Origin: Candidatus Coatesiibacteriota bacterium
GTDB lineage: Bacteria; B130-G9
Direction: 5' to 3'
Assembly: GCA_003647755.1 (NCBI GenBank)
Contig: QMNL01000015.1
Coordinates: 1-12,453 of the forward strand
Length of the DNA: 12,453 nt
This document shows, piece after piece, positions 1 through 4,523 of this stretch; within the stretch, counting starts at the first letter, position 1, and the number at the start of each line of letters is the position of its first letter. The translations under genes were made by a program, and so were the position numbers. Below the pieces are notes generated by a model. The model made no database searches. It was not told the DNA's origin and saw nothing but the letters and a program-made list of their open reading frames with translations.

Positions 1-106
1 AGGGAAGCGACTAAGGACACGAAGAGCCACGAAGAAAGCGGCGCCTTCAATCCGCGATCTACAATCCCCAATCCGTAATGGGCTCTCGTGCCGTGTTCGT
101 GCTCCG
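1..106. other. Intergenic sequence downstream of hicA
   Basis: No gene is seen here. The stretch holds short direct repeats: CACGAAGA at 18-25 and again at 28-35 (10-nt period), and the motif CAATCCGCGATCT at 48-60, which recurs with one change at 591-603 on the other side of the hic pair. I found no convincing terminator hairpin after the hicA stop codon. Confidence 0.4.
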
Positions 107-320
107 CTAGAGGTCCTGGGGCGTAAGTCCAGTTCGCCTGGCGATTCTTGCAAGCATCCGTGGACCGATTTCCTCTCGATTATGAAAGGCGAATACGAAG
201 TCAGGCCAGCCAGTCCGACAGAGAACTCGGTGCGAGCCGCCTGATTGACGCTTGACTGACCAGCCTATTCGCAGCAACGCGGCCAGCAGCTGACGCCTTT
301 ACAGAGGACCATTGGCTCAC
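107..320 (-). pseudogene. hicA: HicA-type mRNA interferase toxin, frameshifted
   Basis: HicA toxins are small double-stranded-RNA-binding-fold ribonucleases that cleave mRNA and are neutralised by HicB. Reading starts at GTG (320-318), which overlaps the hicB stop in a GTGA arrangement typical of translational coupling, and gives VSQWSSVKA. The frame then breaks near 293. The rest is found only after a shift (-2 or +1 net): QLLAALLRIGWSVKRQSG, then the GSHR motif with the catalytic histidine, WPDFVFAF, EEIGPRMLARIA and TGLTPQDL, ending at TAG (109-107). Total length matches the usual ~70-residue family. There is an extra glycine before the GSH motif. Either the toxin is inactivated or the shift is an assembly error. 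The unshifted reading would stop early after a non-homologous tail. Identification as HicA is secure from the C-terminal block. Confidence 0.85.
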
Positions 321-517
321 GCAACAACCGCAAACATCTCGCCAACTTGTGGGACTTGTTCTCCGTGCTCCAGCCGGTCCGCAAACACGCGAAGGGCAAG
401 AGCTTTTGCTTTTGCAATCGCCTCGTCCCGTGTCTGGCCGTATGTCATTACACCCGGCAGATCAGGTATCTCCGCGATCCACCGGCCGTCGTCTTCTTTA
501 TCGATTTCTACTATCAT
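317..517 (-). CDS. hicB: HicB-family antitoxin (short UPF0150 form)
   Basis: This 66-residue protein has the HicB N-terminal fold signature: a first strand MIVEIDKEDDGRWIAEIP, the conserved DLPGVMTYG turn, then TRDEAIAKAKALALRVFADR as the long helix. HicB binds and inhibits the HicA nuclease. Longer HicB proteins also carry a C-terminal HTH or ribbon-helix-helix domain, but this form ends after the core fold (EQVPQVGEMFAVVA), so DNA binding and autoregulation cannot be assumed. The ATG at 517-515 is supported by a GGAGG seven bases upstream. The stop overlaps the GTG of hicA, so the two are translated as one unit in antitoxin-toxin order. The frame is intact although the partner toxin is broken, a usual decay order because losing the antitoxin first would be toxic. 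Confidence 0.9.
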   Translation of the reverse strand: MIVEIDKEDDGRWIAEIPDLPGVMTYGQTRDEAIAKAKALALRVFADRLEHGEQVPQVGEMFAVVA

Positions 518-524
518 CCAATTG

Positions 525-529
525 CCTCC
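525..529 (-). promoter_or_regulatory. Ribosome binding site of hicB
   Basis: On the minus strand GGAGG lies seven bases before the ATG at 517. It is a consensus Shine-Dalgarno sequence and decides the hicB start in favour of MIVEID. Confidence 0.8.
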
Positions 530-538
530 AAATCGGCC

Positions 539-568
539 ATACTACACCACATAGTCAATCGGTGTAAA
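539..568 (-). promoter_or_regulatory. Candidate sigma70-type promoter of hicBA
   Basis: On the minus strand TTTACA (568-563) and TAGTAT (544-539) are separated by 18 bases. This would put transcription start near 532, giving a short leader containing the GGAGG site. This is pattern matching only; spacing and position are plausible but both hexamers deviate from consensus. Confidence 0.3.
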
Positions 569-617
569 CCATGATCCCATCGTCCGCTGCCAATCCGCAA
601 TCTGCCGCCGGAATCAC

Positions 618-792
618 TTTGGAGTGCGGCGGCTTGACGCCGCTTTGGTTGGTCGCGGCTTGACGCGACATAGGCTATAATTGTTGTTTTTGTGCGTAGC
701 AATTGGGTCATGTTGGTCAATGACACCAATCCATAGTAGCGCGGTGTCAAGCCACCGCAAGTCAAAGCGGCGTCAAGCCGCCGCACTCCAAA
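618..792. repeat. Palindromic four-hairpin element, copy A
   Basis: The ends are perfect 29-bp inverted repeats (618-646 and 764-792). Each half contains two hairpins built as 6-bp stem, 6-nt loop, 6-bp stem, spaced exactly 8 nt: 626-643 and 652-669 with loop GCTTGA, then 741-758 and 767-784 with the complementary loop TCAAGC. Stems are GCGGCG/CGCCGC, GTCGCG/CGCGAC, GCGGTG/CACCGC and GCGGCG/CGCCGC, all perfectly paired. An AATCACTT direct repeat lies at 612-619 and 792-799, consistent with an 8-bp target duplication. No protein is encoded, so the element is non-autonomous, MITE- or REPIN-like. Related copies are at 1225-1272 and 4172-4317. Confidence 0.85.
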
Positions 793-793
793 A

Positions 794-1055
794 TCACTTC
801 CCCTCCACAATTTTGATCTCCGCCTCCGTCAGGCTGTAGAGCTCATAGACCAGGCGGTCGATCTCGTCCTCCGTCGCCGCAATCTGCCGCCGCATGGCCC
901 GCCTCGTTGTCCACATCCCAGCCGAGGGCCTTGAACATCGGGTCGATGAACTCGCGCCGCACCTGCGTCTCGTTGTAGGGACTAGAGCGATAAGAGTCGA
1001 TGTTGTCGCCGAACGTCTCGACGAGGCGCTTGATAGCGTCGGGTGCGTCAGTCAT
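794..1055 (-). pseudogene. Remnant of a type IIG-like restriction-modification gene (N- and C-terminal ends fused)
   Basis: The first part (ATG at 1055-1053, MTDAPDAIKRLVETFGDN, then YNETQVRREFIDPMFKALGW and DVDNEAG) resembles the N-terminus of Eco57I/TaqI-like bifunctional restriction-modification enzymes, where the RREFIDPxFxALGWDV block precedes the nuclease motif. The homologous stretch ends near 900. From 895 to the TGA at 796-794, a different frame gives MRRQIAATEDEIDRLVYELY then LTEAEIKIVEG, which matches the extreme C-terminus of the same family (RQI..TD..ID.LVYELYGLTEEE). Such proteins normally have on the order of a thousand residues, so nuclease, methyltransferase and target-recognition domains are all missing. 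A large out-of-frame internal deletion explains this best. The uninterrupted reading of the upstream frame ends at 843 with a non-homologous tail. Longer upstream starts exist (1073, 1112), but family similarity begins at MTDAP. Family assignment is from motif memory. Confidence 0.8.
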
Positions 1056-1224
1056 AAACTGGATTCTGCGCATGGCGGATGTGTAGGTCAAGGGCGCTGG
1101 GCTGTTCCCCAAAATCAGATTAGGGACAGGAGACTTCTTAGGATGGACATACTTAACCGTTCCTAGCAGGCGATGATTTGGGCCGCGGCAGGTCTGATGA
1201 AGGCTTAGTGGCTCAAGATAGAAG

Positions 1225-1272
1225 GTGGTGTTGAGTCACCATCAATGAAAGCGCCGTCAAGCCGCCGCAGTC
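1225..1272. repeat. Half copy (C) of the palindromic element
   Basis: It contains two hairpins with the same 6-6-6 geometry and the same 8-nt spacer as the right half of copy A. The first is 1225-1242, stem GTGGTG/CACCAT with loop TTGAGT, five Watson-Crick pairs and one G-T. The second is 1251-1268, GCGCCG/CGCCGC with loop TCAAGC and one mismatch. The end reads GCAGTCCG against GCACTCCA in copy A. No left half is found nearby, so this is a truncated or solo half. Confidence 0.65.
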
Positions 1273-1295
1273 CGAAAAAAGCGGTCGCCCACGAG

Positions 1296-1360
1296 GTCAA
1301 TCTGGTTTTGTGGAAGGGTCAAACCGCTTGCGGAAGTCTCAAGGCGTGGCAGAATTGGAT
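1296..1360 (+). other. Leader block similar to that of the protease gene
   Basis: In order, it has GTCAATCTGGTT, AACCGCTTG, AGTCT, CAAGGCGTGGCA and GGAT. The same words, with few changes and longer spacing, occur at 4335-4437 upstream of the protease. Both blocks start 18-24 bases after a palindromic-element end. A shared regulatory leader or a shared ancestral insertion flank are both possible. Chance cannot be excluded without alignment statistics. Confidence 0.3.
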
Positions 1361-1405
1361 CAGTAGAATCGACCAGGACCCTCTGTCAATGGATTAGATA
1401 GTGCT

Positions 1406-2395
1406 TTGAAAACAAAGATAATACTTGGGTCAGTGCTCCTGGGCGTCTGGACGCTTTTGACTTTTTTGGTCCTGACGCAGATGCCGCGGTTTGCAGGGAG
1501 GCACCCCAATGCGCAAGGTGTTGGGTCAACGCCGAGGCTCAAAGTTGTCGTAACGATCCCGATTCTCAAGGACCTGGTGGCCCGGACGTGTGATCAATAC
1601 GTGAAGGTAACTAGCCTTGTCTCGGATGAGGCCCAGGTGCGGAGTTTTCACCAGACACCCAGGGACGTCGTGCAGATATACAAGGCGGACCTGCTTATCA
1701 AGGTCGGGGCCGGTTTTGATGATTGGGTTGATGACATAACTCGGGACCTGCAGAGACCCGACCTCAAGATCGTTGACCTGTCGAAAAACGTAGGGCTTTT
1801 GGACAGGACAGGGAAGCACATCGTCGCCGGTGCGGCTGCTTATGCAGGACAGGCTGACCCCTATTTCTGGCTTGATCCGGGCAACGTTCGGGAGATGGTG
1901 CTGGCCATTCAGATGACCATCATCTCGATATTGCCCGAGGCGGCAAAATATCTCCAGCAAGAGCGGATGGTCTATTTCGCCGAGCTGAACAGTGTGGAAT
2001 CGGAGGTGGCTGCGCAGCTGGCCCCCGCCTCAAGCATCAAGATGGTCGCCGGATGTGATGGGATGTTCTACTTCGCTCGGCGATTCAACCTTTCGGTGGT
2101 CGGCCGGCTGGACCAGATGTTCCCCCGCATTGCCGAACCGGGCGCCGCCAGAAGGCTTGCCAGGACGCTGGCCAGAAACAGGGTGCGCATCATTGTTCTT
2201 GATGCACAGTCGGAGCAATCGTTTCCCGAGAAACTGGCCGAATTAGGTGGGTTTAAGATCGTCCTTCTTGCCTCGGCCATAGGTTTGGAGCCCAACGCGG
2301 GCAACTGTCTTGACCTGATGCGCCAGAACGCCCGGAGGCTAATGAGCGCCGTCAAGAGTCTTCGTAGGACGCCGCCCGCCAAGGGCTCTGATTAG
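1406..2395 (+). CDS. ZnuA/TroA-fold (SBP family 9) substrate-binding protein, atypical metal site
   Basis: Proteins of this family capture Zn2+ or Mn2+ outside the membrane and deliver it to an ABC importer. Residues ~5-25 form a hydrophobic signal or anchor helix with no lipobox cysteine. The fold is recognised from VVVTIPILKDLV (47-58), VTSLVSDEAQ (68-77), TPRDV (84-88), KADLLIKVGAGFDDWV (93-108), DPYFWLDPGN (151-160), YFARRFNLSVVG (222-233) and AEPGAARRLA (243-252). Ungapped comparison with the usual motifs shows Arg79 for the first His of DPHxFEPTPSD, Tyr153 for the His of DPHxWLDP, Cys217 for the His of HDAFGYFA, and Ala289/Ser290 where the final Asp (LDPLG) is expected. Canonical metal binding is therefore doubtful. 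Start is TTG: an in-frame stop lies at 1364-1366, with no ATG or GTG before residue 26. A weak purine run (1391-1397) precedes it. No permease or ATPase gene is adjacent. Length (329) is normal. Confidence 0.8.
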   Translation: MKTKIILGSVLLGVWTLLTFLVLTQMPRFAGRHPNAQGVGSTPRLKVVVTIPILKDLVARTCDQYVKVTSLVSDEAQVRSFHQTPRDVVQIYKADLLIKVGAGFDDWVDDITRDLQRPDLKIVDLSKNVGLLDRTGKHIVAGAAAYAGQADPYFWLDPGNVREMVLAIQMTIISILPEAAKYLQQERMVYFAELNSVESEVAAQLAPASSIKMVAGCDGMFYFARRFNLSVVGRLDQMFPRIAEPGAARRLARTLARNRVRIIVLDAQSEQSFPEKLAELGGFKIVLLASAIGLEPNAGNCLDLMRQNARRLMSAVKSLRRTPPAKGSD

Positions 2396-2433
2396 ACATC
2401 TTTGGCCGAGCGTTGATGGCCCAATACTCGGTT

Positions 2434-3963
2434 TCAGGGCTGCTCCCGTCTTAAACGCCAAATCCAAACGGCGAGTGCGAGAAACAGAACCAGCGTCCCC
2501 ATAGATTTGAGCGATGTCATAAGTGCCATCCACCCCCCCCTGAACGCCTCACGCCAATAAATATACCTGACGCCCGTAAGCACGTATGAGGCGCCGAGGG
2601 CGAACCAAAGCCCGGGCGAGGCAGTTTTGGCGCTGCGGCTCATCCCCCAGACGAACAGGAAGGGGATCAAAAGCCATTCCAAGTGGTGAATCAGAACCCA
2701 CGTTGAGGCGAGCTGGTAGAAGACTATGACGAGACCTATCTCGAGCCAAACACGCCGATCGAACTGACGCGCCCGACCCCCAGTTACCCACAGGACAATC
2801 GCCAAGAGCACGGCCTGCAGGAACGTGATTAAAGCCCTTGCGAGCGCCGGACGGTGGGCAATTGGCCGTATGCCCTCGCCTCCGACCAGTGCACGGGCGA
2901 CGACTCCGGCGAGCGACTGGTTCATATCGAAAGCCCTCATATTCGAGGCCCATGTCGGCGCCACCTTGAAGAAGTACCAGTAGTGCACGTCCCAGCCGAC
3001 CGCTGCGACCGAGGCCGCCATGATGACAAGCAGGCAAATGAAGCCCCAGGCCGCAAGCCTGAACTTGCGCTTCCAGAGAAAATAGAGGAGAATTATCCCC
3101 GGGAAAACTTTGACCGCTGCTCCGAGCGCGAGAAGCACACCTGCCGCAGCGTTCTTGCTGCGCGATGCTAGATACAAAGCGGTGGAGATGATGAGAAGGA
3201 CGAGGCTGTTGGCCTGACATTCTTTGAGCGCGAATATGAGCGGCGAGTAGCCCAGAATGAGCGTCAGTAGGGCGAGCATCTCCTCCAGCCCCACGGGTCG
3301 GTATCCGATTGCCAGTAAAGTCAAGACGATTGCAGCGGCGACGAACACGAGGTTCGCAACGAGCCAGATGTCATGCGCCTTGCGCCAATCCATTTTGGTA
3401 AACGGTGTAAATAGCACATACCATGTGGGCGGATAGGTGAAGTATGGGAAGACTGGGATGCCGTTCTCTCGGGAGAGCTCGTCAAGCCTCTGGAACCCCT
3501 CCTTGCTCGTCGGCAACCAGTCCGAGTACCTGGCCATCGGGACTTGCCTGCCCTCCTTTCTGAACTGTGCAGTCTTGAAATGGATATATCCGGCCATGTC
3601 CCGATAGAGGTTATGGCCGAGCGCAAGGTCCTTCGAGCCGAGCCAATACTCCGCGAAATCGAGGCTTTTAGGCGGTTTAGCCGGAGGCTTCTGGCCGGCG
3701 GTCTCGCTCGGCAGCTGCACGTTATCGCCCGGCTCGGCTCGCTGGAACATTGGCTCATAGAGCGTGGTGCGAACGAACTCCGCCGCGGAGATAGCGAGAA
3801 TTGCAGCGAGCACGATGAGTCGAGCGGACCTCATTTTGGGCGAGAAGAGCAGCCTGGAGAAGGTCCAGTTGGGGCAAAGTCTCTTGAGCAGTGCGCCTGC
3901 AAGCACCGCGGCGCAGGCCCAGTTGACGAAGACGTAAAGGTTATCAGGCATTTTCGGGATCAT
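2434..3963 (-). CDS. GT87/DUF2029 polytopic membrane glycosyltransferase
   Basis: This is a GT-C fold membrane enzyme of the DUF2029 family, which includes mycobacterial polyprenyl-phosphate-mannose-dependent alpha-1,2-mannosyltransferases. It would transfer a sugar from a lipid-linked donor on the outer face of the inner membrane; substrate is unknown. From the ATG at 3963 it has 509 residues. After an N-terminal helix (~10-26) and a second (~49-63), a long outside loop carries the conserved LDFAEYW (101-107), with Asp102 the likely catalytic residue, and TYPPTWY (176-182). It also has ECQANSLVLL (248-257), KVFPGIILLYFLWKRK (285-300) and the family motif NQSLAG (349-354). About ten membrane helices are visible. 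The loop contains a proline/lysine-rich linker (~85-99) and is long. An in-frame TTG at 3987 would add eight residues; no start has a good ribosome site. It is convergent with the substrate-binding-protein gene (38-base gap) and appears monocistronic. Confidence 0.85.
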   Translation of the reverse strand: MIPKMPDNLYVFVNWACAAVLAGALLKRLCPNWTFSRLLFSPKMRSARLIVLAAILAISAAEFVRTTLYEPMFQRAEPGDNVQLPSETAGQKPPAKPPKSLDFAEYWLGSKDLALGHNLYRDMAGYIHFKTAQFRKEGRQVPMARYSDWLPTSKEGFQRLDELSRENGIPVFPYFTYPPTWYVLFTPFTKMDWRKAHDIWLVANLVFVAAAIVLTLLAIGYRPVGLEEMLALLTLILGYSPLIFALKECQANSLVLLIISTALYLASRSKNAAAGVLLALGAAVKVFPGIILLYFLWKRKFRLAAWGFICLLVIMAASVAAVGWDVHYWYFFKVAPTWASNMRAFDMNQSLAGVVARALVGGEGIRPIAHRPALARALITFLQAVLLAIVLWVTGGRARQFDRRVWLEIGLVIVFYQLASTWVLIHHLEWLLIPFLFVWGMSRSAKTASPGLWFALGASYVLTGVRYIYWREAFRGGWMALMTSLKSMGTLVLFLALAVWIWRLRREQP

Positions 3964-4171
3964 ATCAAGCCGTGGAGAAACGGGCAAGCGCTGCCGGGGG
4001 CCCAGTGCATCACATCATCGCGGGCACCGGGTCTTTAGAACGGTTCATTGGGGGAAACCATTGCCCTCCAGATTATTGGCAAGGCAGATGGTGGGATGAA
4101 CACGCTTTGCCGGTGCGCAGAGGCTATGTGTTCGGCAGGCATCGGTCTATAAGTTACACCCGTTGGACGAC

Positions 4172-4317
4172 TTTGGAGTGCGGCGGCTTGACACCGCGCT
4201 CCAATAGACAACTTCAGCTCTTTCCAAAAGGCGATTGCTGCAGCGATGATTGACATAGGATCGACGTCGCGTCGAGCCGCGACGAGAAATGGCGGCGTCA
4301 AGCTGCCGCACTCCAAA
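4172..4317. repeat. Palindromic element, copy B
   Basis: Terminal 26-bp inverted repeats (4172-4197 and 4292-4317) differ at two positions. The right half keeps two hairpins 8 nt apart: 4266-4283, GTCGCG/CGCGAC with loop TCGAGC, and 4292-4309, GCGGCG/TGCCGC with loop TCAAGC. The right half matches the inverted left half of copy A, including the inner GTCGCG stem, so B lies in the opposite orientation. The left half has one hairpin only (4180-4197), GCGGCG/CACCGC with a C-A mismatch, explained by fusion of two hairpins through deletion. No flanking target duplication is obvious. Confidence 0.8.
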
Positions 4318-4334
4318 GGGCTAGAACCACCTGC

Positions 4335-4437
4335 GTCAATCTGATTATTGGGCGCGGGGCGAAGCTGGGGGAAAGCTGCCGCAAATGAGGGCAAGCAACC
4401 GCTGGGCAGTCTGCGCTGGCAAGACGTGGCACAGGAT
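4335..4437 (+). other. Leader block similar to that upstream of 1406
   Basis: This contains GTCAATCTGATTATTG (4335-4350), CAACCGCTGGG (4396-4406), CAGTCT (4407-4412) and CAAGACGTGGCACAGGAT (4420-4437), in the order of the block at 1296-1360. It lies between copy B and the protease gene. Function is unknown. Confidence 0.3.
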
Positions 4438-4445
4438 AAAAGGGC

Positions 4446-4479
4446 CTGACTTTTTGCCCGCTGCGAGTAGTATTATAGT
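4446..4479 (+). promoter_or_regulatory. Weak candidate promoter of the protease gene
   Basis: An AT-rich stretch TATTATAGT at 4471-4479 could serve as a -10 element, with CTGACT at 4446-4451 the only nearby -35 candidate. The spacing of 19 to TATTAT is long and the -35 is poor. It is listed because it is the only promoter-like segment close to the gene. Confidence 0.2.
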
Positions 4480-4509
4480 ATTGATTCTGGCCTGATCATC
4501 TTAATCCAC

Positions 4510-4514
4510 GGAGG
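4510..4514 (+). promoter_or_regulatory. Ribosome binding site of the protease gene
   Basis: GGAGG lies nine bases before the ATG at 4524 and fixes the start of the long coding region directly before a typical signal peptide. Confidence 0.8.
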
Positions 4515-4523
4515 ACAACATAG

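Larger units (their letters stand above)
1056..1405. other. Intergenic region with half-element C and the leader of the substrate-binding-protein gene
   Basis: No gene is supported in these 350 bases. Readable frames here are short and have no recognisable motifs. The region contains the half palindromic element at 1225-1272 and, from 1296, a block that resembles the leader of the large protease gene. Confidence 0.6.
3964..4523. other. Intergenic region with repeat copy B and protease leader
   Basis: The 560 bases between the divergent glycosyltransferase and protease genes contain palindromic copy B, the leader block at 4335-4437 and the protease ribosome site. Open frames crossing it (for example 4394 to 4035 on the minus strand) exist because the repeat arms lack stops, and they show no protein family features. 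Confidence 0.6.

Noticed and set aside
290..297. Programmed ribosomal frameshift in hicA
   Set aside because: No slippery heptamer or stimulatory structure is evident, and hicA genes are not known to need frameshifting. A mutation or sequencing error is simpler.
514..810. Minus-strand open frame of 98 codons upstream of hicB
   Set aside because: It runs through palindromic copy A. Its peptide is a translation of the repeat arms (CGGLTPR-type), with no protein-like features.
894..1166. Plus-strand open frame opposite the restriction-gene remnant
   Set aside because: It is antisense to the recognisable N-terminal homology, with no motif of its own.
618..1272. CRISPR-like array from recurring GTCAAGCCGCCGC units
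   Set aside because: Units are inverted as well as direct, irregularly spaced on the larger scale, and form paired hairpins; there are no unique spacers of constant length.
1526..1960. Minus-strand open frame of 144 codons
   Set aside because: It is a shadow of the substrate-binding-protein gene, whose plus-strand reading has clear family motifs.
2396..2433. Terminator between the convergent genes
   Set aside because: Only a 5-bp CCGAG/CTCGG pairing with a long loop and no T-run is visible, which is too weak to call.
2549..3220. Minus-strand open frame of 223 codons inside the glycosyltransferase gene
   Set aside because: It is a shifted frame of the GT87 gene, arginine- and proline-rich without hydrophobic segments, as expected for a shadow in GC-rich DNA.
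4035..4394. Minus-strand open frame of 119 codons upstream of the protease
   Set aside because: It crosses copy B and repeats the same arm-derived peptide. It has no ribosome site or family motif.
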